A DNA stretch of 64,000 bases. Origin: JANNNX01 sp031398745. GTDB lineage: Bacteria > Actinomycetota > Acidimicrobiia > Acidimicrobiales > CADCSY01. Every line of letters begins with the position of its first letter. Positions within the stretch are counted from its first letter, which is position 1. Positions 40,814 to 49,509 of this stretch are shown piece by piece. Below the pieces are notes generated by a model. It did no database searches and was not told where the DNA came from. It saw only the letters and a program-made list of their open reading frames with translations. The stretch covers positions 1 through 64,000 of the forward strand of contig JANNNX010000009.1 in the NCBI GenBank assembly GCA_031398745.1, given 5' to 3'. Position numbers and translations under genes: made by a program.

Positions 40814-41896
40814 GTGCCGGGGTCGGCCGACGGCGGCGACCATGGGCGCTTCGGCGTCTACGTGCACGTCCCGTTCTGCACCCGCCGCTGCGACTACTGC
40901 GCCTTCGCCACCTGGGATGATCGCCCCCAGCTGTTGGACGCCTACCTCGACGGGTTGCGGCGCGAGATCGACCGAGCGGCCCCCGAGCTCCCGGTGGCCA
41001 CCAGCGTCTTCTTCGGTGGGGGAACGCCGTCGCTGCTGAGCCCGGGCCAGCTGGCCTCGGTGCTGGGCGGGCTCCGGCTGGCGCCCGGGGCCGAGGTGTC
41101 GGTCGAGTCGAACCCCGACACCCTCAGCCCCGACAAGCTGGCCGGCTACCGGGCCGCGGGGGTGACCCGCATTTCGCTCGGGGTGCAGTCGATGGTGCCC
41201 CACGTGCTCGAGGCGCTGGGCCGTGAGCACGTGGTGGCCAACGTCGAGCGGGCGGTCGAGGGGATCCTCGCCGCTGGGTTCGAGAGCTGGAACGCAGATC
41301 TGATCTACGGCGCGGCGGGGGAGTCGCTGGCCGACTGGCGCACGACGCTGGCCGCGGTGGTCGACCTCGAGCCCCCGCACGTGAGTGCCTACGGGCTCAC
41401 CGTCGAGCCGGGCACGGCCCTGGCCGACGACCCGTCGCGCCATCCCGACGACGACCACCAGGCCGACGAGTACGTGCTGGCCGACGACGGGCTGCGGGCC
41501 GCCGGGCTGGCCAACTACGAGGTGTCGAACTGGGCGCGCCCCGGTCACGAGTGTCGGCACAACCTCTTGTACTGGTCGCAGGGGGAGTACCGGGGCTTCG
41601 GGTGCGCGGCCCACTCGCACGTGGCCGGTCGCCGCTGGTGGAACGTACGGACCCCCGAGCGCTATCTCGACCTGGTGAACGACGGCGGCTCGGTCGAGGC
41701 CGGCAGCGAGACTCTGGGCCCCGACGAGCGCCGCCTGGAGGGCCTCCAGCTGTCGCTACGAACGGCTACCGGAGTGCCGGCCGAGGCACTACCCCTCGAC
41801 CAGGTCGAGGGGTTGGTCGAGGGGCAAGGGGATCGGGTGGTGCTCACCCGTCGGGGCCGACTGCTGGCGAATGAGGTCGCGGTCAGGCTCCGCTGA
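40814..41896 (+). CDS. hemW: Radical SAM heme chaperone HemW (coproporphyrinogen oxidase-like)
   Basis: A 360-residue radical SAM protein with the HemW/HemN-type cluster motif CxxxCxYC (Cys22, Cys26, Cys29 in CTRRCDYC). It has SVFFGGGTPSLLS, RISLGVQSM and the HNLLYWSQGEYRGFGCAAHSH segment typical of HemW. It lacks the N-terminal extension of true HemN, so a heme-trafficking role is more likely than porphyrin oxidation. It starts with GTG about 20 bases after the bldD-like stop and overlaps the convergent pseudokinase gene by 14 bases. Confidence 0.92.
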   Translation: MPGSADGGDHGRFGVYVHVPFCTRRCDYCAFATWDDRPQLLDAYLDGLRREIDRAAPELPVATSVFFGGGTPSLLSPGQLASVLGGLRLAPGAEVSVESNPDTLSPDKLAGYRAAGVTRISLGVQSMVPHVLEALGREHVVANVERAVEGILAAGFESWNADLIYGAAGESLADWRTTLAAVVDLEPPHVSAYGLTVEPGTALADDPSRHPDDDHQADEYVLADDGLRAAGLANYEVSNWARPGHECRHNLLYWSQGEYRGFGCAAHSHVAGRRWWNVRTPERYLDLVNDGGSVEAGSETLGPDERRLEGLQLSLRTATGVPAEALPLDQVEGLVEGQGDRVVLTRRGRLLANEVAVRLR

Positions 41897-43151
41897 GCTC
41901 GACCTGCACCGTCGATCCGTCGGCCCGGGTGACGACGAGGTCGGTGCAGGCGTCGCCGTCCACGTCGGTGGCGGTGGCCTCCCGGGCGTCGGCGACCGCC
42001 CCGACGGCGGTGGCCGCCAGGTGGGTGCCGGCTGCCGGCCACCGCTCGACCACCCACAGCTCGCCGGTGGCGGGACGCAGCACCAGGGGGGTGGCCGACC
42101 CGTCGCAGTCCCAGTCGCCCGTCCGGACGACGTCGCCGGTCTGGCCCAGGGTCCAGGTCGACCCGGCCACCCGGACGGTCTGACCCTCGACCTCGACCTG
42201 ATCGGGACAGCCGTCGCCGTCGACGTCGTGGCCGAGATCGGCGTCGATCGGTGGGCAACCGGGAGGCCACAGGCGGGCGGGCTCGGTCGCCGGCTCGGTG
42301 TCGGTTGTCGTCGTGGTCGTGATCGTGGTTGTGGAGGAGGCGGTGGTGGAGGTCGGGCTGGTACTCGACGTGGCAACGCGGGGGGCGGGTGTGTCGACCG
42401 GCGCTCGGCGGACCTGGATCGTCGCCCTCGGCGTGGCCTCCTCGTCGAGGACGAGCACCCCGGCCGCCGCCGCGGCCATCGCCACCAGGCCCCCGGCGGC
42501 CGCCAGGGCCAGCCGCCGCCTCGGGTGCCGGCGACCGGGAGCCGTTCTCGGTCGCAGCACCCGGTCGGCGACGTCGTCGTCGGCCGGCACCAGGGCCGCC
42601 AGAGCATCGGCCACCACCGCCATGGTCGGCCGGGCCGAGGAATCGGCGGCGCGGGCCCGGGAGGCGATCGCTCGTAGTTCGTCGCGCTGGCGGTCGAATC
42701 CCGGCCCCGCCAGCTGGCTCACGAGGTCGCCGAGGGCCTTGACGTCGTCGGCCGGCGTCGGCCCCGGGATCGGCCAGACCCTCCACCCCACGACCACCGG
42801 CGATCCCCAGGCGTCGAGGAGCAGGTGGCGGGCGGCGAGCCGACCGTGGACGATGCCGCGGGCGTGGAGGTCGGCCAGCGTCGCCGCGACCTCGGCCACG
42901 ACGCGGACCAACGCGTCGACATCATCGGCGTCGCTGAGGTCGGTCGCGGTGGTGGACCCGACATAGCGGGTGCGCACGGCCGGCGGGTCCTCGACGACCT
43001 CGACCAGCTCGACCACCCCGGGATGGACCGCCCGTCGCAGAAGGTCGGCCAGTGCGGCGGCCTCGCCACCGTCGTCGCCGGCTGGCCAGCGCCTCTCGAG
43101 CACCGGGGTCCCGTCGGTGGCGGTGGTGAGGTGGGTCGTGGAAGTCGGCAC
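41883..43151 (-). CDS. Membrane-anchored pseudokinase with extracellular FG-GAP/VCBS-like repeats
   Basis: A 422-residue protein with three parts. Residues 1-200 are shaped like a Ser/Thr kinase C-lobe, but the catalytic loop reads HGRLAARHLLL (102-112, HRD lost) and the DFG position reads GWR, and no ATP-binding lysine is evident, so it cannot be an ordinary kinase. A basic stretch and one transmembrane helix follow (about 214-236). Outside lies a Thr/Ser-rich linker (about 255-290) and three calcium-type DxDGDGxxD repeats (DVDGDGCPD, DWDCDGSA, DVDGDACTD) as in FG-GAP/VCBS proteins. It may sense or bind surface glycans and signal inward without phosphorylation; that is inference. Confidence 0.72.
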   Translation of the reverse strand: MPTSTTHLTTATDGTPVLERRWPAGDDGGEAAALADLLRRAVHPGVVELVEVVEDPPAVRTRYVGSTTATDLSDADDVDALVRVVAEVAATLADLHARGIVHGRLAARHLLLDAWGSPVVVGWRVWPIPGPTPADDVKALGDLVSQLAGPGFDRQRDELRAIASRARAADSSARPTMAVVADALAALVPADDDVADRVLRPRTAPGRRHPRRRLALAAAGGLVAMAAAAAGVLVLDEEATPRATIQVRRAPVDTPAPRVATSSTSPTSTTASSTTTITTTTTTDTEPATEPARLWPPGCPPIDADLGHDVDGDGCPDQVEVEGQTVRVAGSTWTLGQTGDVVRTGDWDCDGSATPLVLRPATGELWVVERWPAAGTHLAATAVGAVADAREATATDVDGDACTDLVVTRADGSTVQVELSGA

Positions 43152-43169
43152 GGCCCCACTCTGTCGTGG

Positions 43170-43213
43170 AAAGTAGGGAAATGCAATGAAAGATCACTAG
43201 TGGCGGATAGCCT
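43170..43213. promoter_or_regulatory. Divergent promoters for the pseudokinase and the 43222 gene
   Basis: TACTTT on the minus strand (43170-43175) lies 18 bases before the pseudokinase GTG. TAGCCT on the plus strand (43208-43213) lies 8 bases before the ATG of the next gene. The stretch between them is notably A/T-rich. Confidence 0.5.
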
Positions 43214-43221
43214 TTCGTTCG

Positions 43222-43803
43222 ATGTCGACCCCGCCTTTCGGCCAGGAGCCGTCCGACACCGGGCTGTCAGAGCTGCCGGCGCTGCTCGATGCCGGGCGCC
43301 AGCAGGCCGACGCCGAGGAGCGTCGTCGGGCGCGAGATCTGCGGGGTTTGGCGGTCGACCACGCGACGCTCGCCGGCGTCCTTGTCGACCTGGCCGAGCG
43401 TGGGCACCCGGTGGTGATCCGGACGATTGCCGGTGAGATTCACCGGTCCTGGGTCGTCGCCGTCGGCGAGGACGTCACCGGCCTGGCCGAAGAGGCGGGC
43501 GGTCACGTCCTGACCTGGTGCCGAGTCGACGCCATCGTCTCCATCACCGACGCCGTCGGCGAGCCGACGAGGGTGCCCGGCGACCGCCGGCCGCCACCGG
43601 GTGGTCGCCTGGTGGAGGTGGTCGCCGACCTGGCCGCGGAACGGGCGTCGGTGGCCGTGACCCTCATCGACGGGTCGGTCGTGGCCGGTCGACTCGACGC
43701 CGCCGGGCCGAGGGTGGTCGTGCTTCGGCTCGACGGCGACCCGCCCCGGACCTGCTACCTGGCGTCGGACCGGCTGGCCTCGCTGCGCTTGCGCTCGGGG
43801 TAG
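43222..43803 (+). CDS. Conserved actinobacterial protein of unknown function
   Basis: I do not recognise this 193-residue protein. It has a charged helical N-terminus (residues 15-60), then two small beta-rich segments (VVIRTIAGEIHRSWVVAVGEDVTGL and ASVAVTLIDGSVVAGRLDAAGPRVVVLRL) that could form SH3- or Sm-like barrels. There are no membrane helices. A -10 box 8 bases upstream supports the ATG. Its 3' end overlaps the convergent HTH gene by 49 bases. It lies at the border of the pilus cluster, which may or may not be meaningful. Confidence 0.7.
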   Translation: MSTPPFGQEPSDTGLSELPALLDAGRQQADAEERRRARDLRGLAVDHATLAGVLVDLAERGHPVVIRTIAGEIHRSWVVAVGEDVTGLAEEAGGHVLTWCRVDAIVSITDAVGEPTRVPGDRRPPPGGRLVEVVADLAAERASVAVTLIDGSVVAGRLDAAGPRVVVLRLDGDPPRTCYLASDRLASLRLRSG

Positions 43804-44000
43804 AGGTGGTCGAGCTCGCCGGGAAGGATCCGGTGGCGCTCGAGGTAGTCATCGACGTCGGCCGCCTTGAGCCGGTACACACGACCCATCCGGTAGGCGG
43901 GAATCTCGCCCTCGTTGATGAACCGGTAGAGGGTGCGGGTGGCGATGCCCAGCCGCTGGGCAGCCTCATCGGTGCTCAGCCAGAGGAGTTCGGCAGCCAT
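43755..44000 (-). CDS. BldC/excisionase-type helix-turn-helix DNA-binding protein
   Basis: An 81-residue MerR-like single-HTH protein: WLSTDEAAQRLGIATRTLYRFINEGEIPAYRMGRVYRLKAADVDDYLE covers the winged helix (outlined, residues 7-54). It belongs to the HTH_17/excisionase family, which includes the developmental regulator BldC. The ATG is chosen because a TAGGGT box lies 8 bases upstream. It diverges from the pilus operon and is a good candidate for its regulator. The C-terminal tail overlaps the end of the convergent unknown gene. Confidence 0.82.
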   Translation of the reverse strand: MAAELLWLSTDEAAQRLGIATRTLYRFINEGEIPAYRMGRVYRLKAADVDDYLERHRILPGELDHLYPERKRSEASRSDAR

Positions 44001-44008
44001 GGGAGCGG

Positions 44009-44014
44009 ACCCTA
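44009..44014 (-). promoter_or_regulatory. -10 box of the BldC-like gene
   Basis: TAGGGT on the minus strand lies 8 bases before the ATG at 44000, the same leaderless layout as at other genes here. Confidence 0.5.
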
Positions 44015-44083
44015 GCCCTGCCCGGCCGACCCTGCTCGCCTTCCTTGTCATCTCCTGCCATCTGGTTGCACGGTTCGAGGCGA

Positions 44084-44096
44084 ACTGATACTCAGT
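44084..44096 (+). promoter_or_regulatory. Inverted repeat upstream of the pilus operon
   Basis: ACTGA-TAC-TCAGT is a perfect inverted repeat that contains a GATACT -10-like hexamer. It lies about 90 bases before the cpaB start and could be an operator for the divergent HTH protein. Confidence 0.4.
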
Positions 44097-44187
44097 GAAC
44101 CAGTACGACCACGGAGCACGGTCGAAGTGACCGAGGTCCGTGGCTGTGCGGGCGCGATTGGTGGGCGGTTTCGAGGGAGGCCGGGTG

Positions 44188-44889
44188 GTGGCGGTGGACG
44201 TAGAGGCGCGCGGCAACGGCGCGGCGCGAGGCGAGCTGGGGGAAGCCGGCCCGCGTCAGGTGATCCGACCCCGCTCGGCGCGGGGGTCGCTTCCGGGGGC
44301 GCGTCCGGTCGTCGGGGGTCTGCTCGTGGCCCTTAGTGTCCTCGGTCTGCTGGCCAGCTATCGGGCCGCCACCGACGCGCCGTCGACCCGTTACGTCGTC
44401 GCCGCCCGCGATGTCGGACCCGGCCAGCAGCTGGAGGCTGCCGACCTCGACCTGGTCGAGATCGACCTGCCACCCACGCTGGCCGGCCACGCCTTCAAAG
44501 ACGTCGCCACCCTGCTCGGCGCCACCTCGATCGCGGCCGTCGAAGCCGGTGAACTCGTGCAGCACGGCGCCGTGACCCGGCCCGAAGGGGCCCCCGAGCG
44601 GGCCCAGATCTCCATCCCGGTCGCACCCAGCCGGGCGCTGCAGGGCCAGCTCCGCCCCGGTGACCGGGTCGACGTCATCGTCACCGACGATCGTTCGGGG
44701 GGTCCGGTCACCACCACCGTCGTGGCGGGCGCCACCGTGGTGGAGGTCTTCGGGGTCGGCGACGCGCTGGGCGCGGGCAGTTCGATCACCGTGACGCTGT
44801 CGGTGCCGCCGTCGGTCCTCGAGGCCGTGGCCGAGGCCGCGTCGGTAGGGGACGTGACCCTGGCTCGGACGACCGGCGTGACCTCGTGA
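44188..44889 (+). CDS. cpaB: SAF-domain Flp pilus assembly protein CpaB/RcpC-like
   Basis: First gene of the Tad pilus operon. The protein of about 233 residues has one transmembrane helix (about residues 45-65, VVGGLLVALSVLGLLASY). A SAF domain follows (RYVVAARDVGPGQQLEAADLDLVEIDLP) and then a second beta-clip part (ISIPVAPSRALQGQLRPGDRVDVIVT). This is the usual form in bacteria that lack an outer membrane. The GTG at 44188 is chosen for a GGGAGG site 7 bases upstream; in-frame GTGs at 44140 and 44185 are alternatives. It overlaps the next gene by 4 bases. Confidence 0.85.
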   Translation: MAVDVEARGNGAARGELGEAGPRQVIRPRSARGSLPGARPVVGGLLVALSVLGLLASYRAATDAPSTRYVVAARDVGPGQQLEAADLDLVEIDLPPTLAGHAFKDVATLLGATSIAAVEAGELVQHGAVTRPEGAPERAQISIPVAPSRALQGQLRPGDRVDVIVTDDRSGGPVTTTVVAGATVVEVFGVGDALGAGSSITVTLSVPPSVLEAVAEAASVGDVTLARTTGVTS

Positions 44890-46190
44890 CTTCCGCCCGC
44901 TTCGTCGTCCTCGGCCTTGCTCGTCCGCGCGCCTCGTGGTTCACCGCCATCGGACGATGGTCGACGTCGGGCGCGGTCCCGGTCGAGTTCGTGCGCTGCC
45001 TGTCGCCCGAGGAGCTTCGTGCTCGCCTGGACTCCGGTCGTCGATGGTCAGCGGTGCTCCTCGACGGGGGACTTCCGTCCGTGGATCGCGACCTGCTGTC
45101 GCTCTGCGGGGCCGCGGCGGCCGCCCCGCTGGTGGTGGCGGCCGGCGCCACGGGCGTCGACTGGTTGGCGCTGGGGGCCGCCGGTGTCCTGCCGGAGGAC
45201 TTCCAGCGCCAGGACCTGGTGGCCGCCCTCGACAGCCACGCGGTGGTCGTCGATACCGCCGCTCCCGCGGTGTCGGTGGATCGGGTCTCCGATGAGGGCG
45301 CGACGGGTGGCGGCGCCCTCCTGGTGGCGGTGTGCGGGAGCGGTGGGGTCGGCGCGTCGACGGTGGCCATGGCCACGGCTCAAGGGCTGGCCCGGGCGCG
45401 ACCCCAGGATGAGGTCCTGCTCGTCGATCTCGCACTTCGGGCCGAGCTGGCGGTGTTGCACGACGTCGGCGACGTGGTCCCCGGGATTCAGGAGCTGATC
45501 GATCTCCATCGCCTCCGTGATGCCGGTCGGGAGGAGGTGCGGGCGCTCACGTGGGACGTGGTCGACCGTGGCTACCGGCTGCTGCTGGGTCTTCGGCGAC
45601 CGACGGCATGGACGACGCTGCGTCCGACCGCCTTCCGGGCCGCGTTCGCCAGCCTGTCCGTACAGTTCGATGCTGTCGTCTGCGATCTGACGGCCGACTT
45701 CGAGAGCGAGACCGACACCGGCTCAGCCGACATCGGCGATCGCACCTTGATGGCTCGCACCGCGGTGACGTCGGCCGATGTCGTGCTGGCGGTGGGGGCG
45801 ACGGGTACCAAGGGCGTGCACAGCCTGGTGCGGTTGCTGGGTGACCTGGCAGTAGTCGGGGTGCCCGCCGGCCGGGTGGTCCCGGTGCTGAACCAGGCGC
45901 CCCGGTCGCCGGTGGCCCGGGCGGTGCTGACCCGGACCATCGCCGAGTTGTCGGCGCCGGTGATGGCCCGGGGTCGGACCTCGAGCCCGGTCTACCTGCC
46001 CACCCGCCGGGTCGACGACGCCATTCGCGACGTCACCGCGATGCCGGGTCCGCTTCCCGAGCTGCTGGCCGGGGCGGTGCTCGCGGTGGTGGCTCGCCTC
46101 GGTGTCCACGAATCGGGTCGGGGTTGGGTCGATGCCCCGGTGCCCGTGCGCCCGGGGTCGGTCGGCACCTACGCCGGGGAGTCGACGTGA
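44886..46190 (+). CDS. tadZ: Pilus-assembly ParA-like ATPase CpaE/TadZ
   Basis: A 434-residue protein. The N-terminal part (about 1-130) is a receiver-like domain, probably without phosphorylation. The C-terminal part is a ParA/MinD-type ATPase with a deviant Walker A CGSGGVGASTVAM (about residues 150-162), LLVDLALRAEL and a DAVVCDLTADF strand. TadZ-type proteins mark the pilus assembly site at the pole or septum and recruit TadA. The P-loop lacks the usual GK-T pair (it reads GVGAST), as in many TadZ proteins. Overlaps of 4 bases on both sides. Confidence 0.85.
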   Translation: MTSARFVVLGLARPRASWFTAIGRWSTSGAVPVEFVRCLSPEELRARLDSGRRWSAVLLDGGLPSVDRDLLSLCGAAAAAPLVVAAGATGVDWLALGAAGVLPEDFQRQDLVAALDSHAVVVDTAAPAVSVDRVSDEGATGGGALLVAVCGSGGVGASTVAMATAQGLARARPQDEVLLVDLALRAELAVLHDVGDVVPGIQELIDLHRLRDAGREEVRALTWDVVDRGYRLLLGLRRPTAWTTLRPTAFRAAFASLSVQFDAVVCDLTADFESETDTGSADIGDRTLMARTAVTSADVVLAVGATGTKGVHSLVRLLGDLAVVGVPAGRVVPVLNQAPRSPVARAVLTRTIAELSAPVMARGRTSSPVYLPTRRVDDAIRDVTAMPGPLPELLAGAVLAVVARLGVHESGRGWVDAPVPVRPGSVGTYAGEST

Positions 46191-47491
46191 GCCGGTCGAA
46201 CGAGCGGTCGCCGCTGGAAGAGATCGAAGGGAGAGTGCTCGCCCGGGCGAAGCACGAGCACCTCGACATTGACCACCACGACGGCTTGTTGTCGCTGCGC
46301 GACATGGTCGACGAGGAGGTCGGGCGGTGGAACGACGATCACCGCCGAGGGTTGCGGCCCTACGAGCTGGCGGATCCGTCAGGAGTCGCGGACCGGGCCA
46401 CCCGGAACCTGTCCGGCTACGGGCCCCTCGAGCCCCTGCTGGCCGATCCGGACGTCTGGGAGATCATGATCAACAGTCCGGATGCCATTTTCGTCCGGCG
46501 TCATCGCGGGCGATCGGGGTACCACGACGAGACGTTCCACGACGACGAGCACGTCCTGCGCACGCTGACCAAGATCCTCGACGACGCGTCGGGGGCCCAC
46601 CGCAAGCTCGACCCGGCCGAGGGACTCCAGGACGCGCAGCTCGAGGACGGTGCACGGCTGCACATCGTCCATGGCGATATCGGTCGAGGCGGCCACGTCC
46701 TGGTCAACATCCGCCGCTTCACCGGGACGCGCTTCCGTTCGCTCGATGAGCTGGTGGCACTCGACATGTTGGATCCCGACCCCGCCGCGTTCCTCCGAGC
46801 AGCAGTGAAGGCGCGCCTGTCGATCGTGTTCGCCGGCCCGCCGGGAGCGGGCAAGACGACCTTGCTGTCGTGTTGCGCGGCCGAACTCGACCCGTCGCTG
46901 CGGGTGGCGGTGGCCGAGGAGGTCTTCGAGGTCGACGTGCCCCTGCCCAACGTGGCCAGCATGCAGACCCGACCAGCTCGGTCCGAGCGGTCCGAGATCG
47001 ACCTGCGGCGCCTGGTCGCCGGGTTCCTTCGTATGGCGCCCGACGTCGCCATCGTGGGGGAGGTACGCGATCGCGAGGCTCTGCCCCTCCTCTTGACCCT
47101 CTCGTCGGGGGTGAAGGGATACACGACCATCCACGCCGGCTCTGCCCGCCAGGCCCTGACCCGGTTGCGGTTCATCTGCCAGCTGGCCGACACCCGTTCC
47201 GAGCTGCCGATGTCGGCGCTCAACAGCCTGGTCAGCGAGGCGATCGATCTGGTCGTGCACTGCCGACGGGTCGAGGGCCGACCGGTGGTGGGTGAGATCC
47301 TCGCCGTCGAGGACGTGCGGTCCGGACCGGAGGCGACCGCCTTCACGGTCACCGACCTCTACCGCCGAGCCGAGCCGGGGTCGCCGTTGCTCTGGACCGG
47401 AAACGTGCCGATCCGGGCCCGCCCGACCTTCGAGGAGGCGGGGATCGACATCGGGTCTGTCCTCGATCCCCGCCGGGAGGGACCGCGATGA
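46187..47491 (+). CDS. tadA: Tad pilus assembly/secretion ATPase TadA (CpaF)
   Basis: Hexameric motor ATPase of 434 residues that powers pilin extrusion. The N-terminal helical domain ends with NLSGYGPLEPLLADPDVWEIMIN. The C-terminal RecA-like domain has Walker A GPPGAGKTT (about residues 215-223), Walker B APDVAIVGEVRD (about 285) and the His box GYTTIHAGS (about 311). The cytosolic location and operon position match all Tad loci. Confidence 0.94.
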   Translation: MSRSNERSPLEEIEGRVLARAKHEHLDIDHHDGLLSLRDMVDEEVGRWNDDHRRGLRPYELADPSGVADRATRNLSGYGPLEPLLADPDVWEIMINSPDAIFVRRHRGRSGYHDETFHDDEHVLRTLTKILDDASGAHRKLDPAEGLQDAQLEDGARLHIVHGDIGRGGHVLVNIRRFTGTRFRSLDELVALDMLDPDPAAFLRAAVKARLSIVFAGPPGAGKTTLLSCCAAELDPSLRVAVAEEVFEVDVPLPNVASMQTRPARSERSEIDLRRLVAGFLRMAPDVAIVGEVRDREALPLLLTLSSGVKGYTTIHAGSARQALTRLRFICQLADTRSELPMSALNSLVSEAIDLVVHCRRVEGRPVVGEILAVEDVRSGPEATAFTVTDLYRRAEPGSPLLWTGNVPIRARPTFEEAGIDIGSVLDPRREGPR

Positions 47492-48387
47492 CGGCGCTGG
47501 TCCTGGCCATGGTGGCGGGTTACGGCGTCCACCTGGTGTTCAGCGGGGCCGTGCTCGGTTGGCACGGACTGGGCCCGGGACCGGCCTCCACACGGGCCGC
47601 GGGCGGGAACCCGCTCGCCCTGTGGCGGTGGGCGAGTGCGGCCGCGCCGACACCGGAGTTAGTGGCCGCGCTGGTGGTCGTGGGCGTGAGCGCGGCGGCC
47701 GGCACGTTCGCGGTCTTCGGTGGGCTGGTCGCTCCCGTGGTCGCCGCCACCCTGGCGATGACCGCACCGGTGGCCGCCTCCCGGGCGGCGCACGAGCGCC
47801 AGCGCCTCGCCGCCCGTGGTGCCTGGCCTCGGATGATCGAGGAGGTCCGCCTCGGAGCTACGGCGCTCGGACTTTCCATCCCGGCTGCTCTCTTCGAGGC
47901 CGGGAGTAGGGCGCCGACGGTGATGCAGGGCGCCTTCGTGGCCGCCCAGCGCGAGTGGCTGCTGTCCACCGATTTCGAGCGCTCCCTCGACGTCCTGACC
48001 ACCGAACTGGACGACGCCACGGCCGACGCGGTTGCCGAGACGCTCCTCGTGGCCCACCAGATCGGGGGCACCGAGATCGACCGGACCCTGGCGTCGCTGG
48101 CCGAGGACAGGATCCTCGACCTCGAGGGTCGTCGCGACGCCGAAGCTCGTCAGGCGGGCGCCCGCTTCGCCCGGTGGTTCGTCCTGGTGGTGCCCGCCGG
48201 CATGGCCCTGGTCGGACTCGGCGTCGGTACCGGCCGGGCCGCCTACGGCGAGGCCGGGGCCCAGCTGGTCGTGGCCGCCGCGCTGGCATCGATCGCCGGT
48301 TGCTGGCTGTGGGCCAGCACCATCATGCGCCTCCCGCGGGAGACCAGGGTCTTCGCTGGCCGGCGGCCCCTCGGAGAGCCCCGGTGA
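47488..48387 (+). CDS. tadB: Tad inner-membrane platform protein TadB
   Basis: A 299-residue type II secretion F-domain protein with transmembrane segments near both ends (about 55-95 and 230-280) and a cytoplasmic helical T2SSF domain between (WPRMIEEVRLGATALGLSIPAALFEAG, then TLLVAHQIGGTEIDRTLASLAEDRI). It forms the membrane platform with TadC. It overlaps tadA and tadC by 4 bases each. Confidence 0.87.
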   Translation: MTALVLAMVAGYGVHLVFSGAVLGWHGLGPGPASTRAAGGNPLALWRWASAAAPTPELVAALVVVGVSAAAGTFAVFGGLVAPVVAATLAMTAPVAASRAAHERQRLAARGAWPRMIEEVRLGATALGLSIPAALFEAGSRAPTVMQGAFVAAQREWLLSTDFERSLDVLTTELDDATADAVAETLLVAHQIGGTEIDRTLASLAEDRILDLEGRRDAEARQAGARFARWFVLVVPAGMALVGLGVGTGRAAYGEAGAQLVVAAALASIAGCWLWASTIMRLPRETRVFAGRRPLGEPR

Positions 48388-49286
48388 CCAGTCGGCTGCC
48401 GTTCGCCTCGCTGATCCTGCTCTGGGTCGGAGCGACCTTGCTGTTGAGTGAGCGACGCTGGTTCAGTCGGGTCTCGCTGGTCTCTCGCCTCGGACCCCAC
48501 GCCGTCGGGGGAGTTCGGGGCGCCGGGTCGGGGGTGCTGTCGGTCGGATCCCTGCGCGACCTGGTGCTGCCGCTGGCCGAGGTCGTCGCCGGCTGGCTCC
48601 GTGGACTCGGGCTGACCGACGATGTCGAGCGGCGACTGGCCCGGGTCCATGCCGAGTCGGACGTGGGGTCGTTCCGCGCCCGTCAGGTCGCGTGGGCGCT
48701 CGGCGGACTGGTGGGTGGCGCCTTGGTGGCCGCCGCCCTCGGCGCCCCCCCAGCGATCGCCCTCCTCCTCCTTCTCGCCGGCCCGGTGGTGGGTGTGCTG
48801 GTGCCCGAGCAGCTCCTGGCGCTGCAGGCGAGGACCTGGCAGCGACGGCTCTTCCTCGAGCTCCCGGTGGTGAGCGAGCAGCTGGCCCTGCTCCTGTCGG
48901 CGGGCTGGTCGCTCGGTGCTGCCCTCGGCCGGGTCTCGGAGCGGGGCTCGGGGGCTTGCGCCCGTGATCTCGACCGGGTGGGCCGACGCGTCCGTCAAGG
49001 CCTTTCCGAGACCGAGGCACTGCGGGAGTGGGCCGAGGTCGCGGCGTTGCCAGCGGTCGATCGCCTGGTGTCGGTCCTGGCCCTCCATCGACACACGTCC
49101 GACCTCGGCCGACTGCTCTCGGAGGAGGCCCGGGCGCTACGTCGAGCGGTGCACCGAGAGCTCATCGAGAGCGCCGAGCGGCGGGCCCAGCAGGTCTGGA
49201 TCCCGGTGACGGTCGCCACGCTCGTGCCCGGCGTGGTCTTCCTGGCGATCCCATTCGTCGACGCCCTCGACCGCTTCGGCGGGTGA
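48384..49286 (+). CDS. tadC: Tad inner-membrane platform protein TadC
   Basis: A 300-residue second T2SSF-type platform protein. It has hydrophobic segments at about 5-22, 108-145 and 275-295, and the T2SSF core ELPVVSEQLALLLSAGWSLGAALGRVSERG with LHRHTSDLGRLLSEEARALRRAVH. The GTG start overlaps the tadB stop. It is followed after 31 bases by the small pilin-like gene. Confidence 0.87.
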   Translation: MTSRLPFASLILLWVGATLLLSERRWFSRVSLVSRLGPHAVGGVRGAGSGVLSVGSLRDLVLPLAEVVAGWLRGLGLTDDVERRLARVHAESDVGSFRARQVAWALGGLVGGALVAAALGAPPAIALLLLLAGPVVGVLVPEQLLALQARTWQRRLFLELPVVSEQLALLLSAGWSLGAALGRVSERGSGACARDLDRVGRRVRQGLSETEALREWAEVAALPAVDRLVSVLALHRHTSDLGRLLSEEARALRRAVHRELIESAERRAQQVWIPVTVATLVPGVVFLAIPFVDALDRFGG

Positions 49287-49317
49287 CGGCGTACCAGTTC
49301 CCGAGGGAGGAGAGCAG

Positions 49318-49509
49318 ATGGTGGAGATGCTGAGGGTGTTGCGGGCAGTGGCCGACCGGCTCCGTGGCCAACGAGGTGAGGGCGTCATCTCGACGGCCAT
49401 CGCCGTGTTGATCATGGCCGTGATCGGTTTGGCCATGTGGGTGACCTTCGACCGGGTCTTCGACGATGCCGGCGAGCGGGTGGAGGATCACGTCCAGCAG
49501 ATCGGCTGA
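49318..49509 (+). CDS. Small Flp-like pilin (candidate major pilin)
   Basis: A 63-residue protein with a short basic N-terminus, then RGEGVISTAIAVLIMAVIG, a glycine followed by one hydrophobic helix, and a hydrophilic tail. This is the size and layout of Flp-type pilins processed by a prepilin peptidase. It has by far the best ribosome-binding site in the operon (GGAGG about 8-10 bases before the ATG), fitting a highly expressed structural subunit. The usual Glu at position +5 after the cleavage glycine is not evident. Confidence 0.72.
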   Translation: MVEMLRVLRAVADRLRGQRGEGVISTAIAVLIMAVIGLAMWVTFDRVFDDAGERVEDHVQQIG

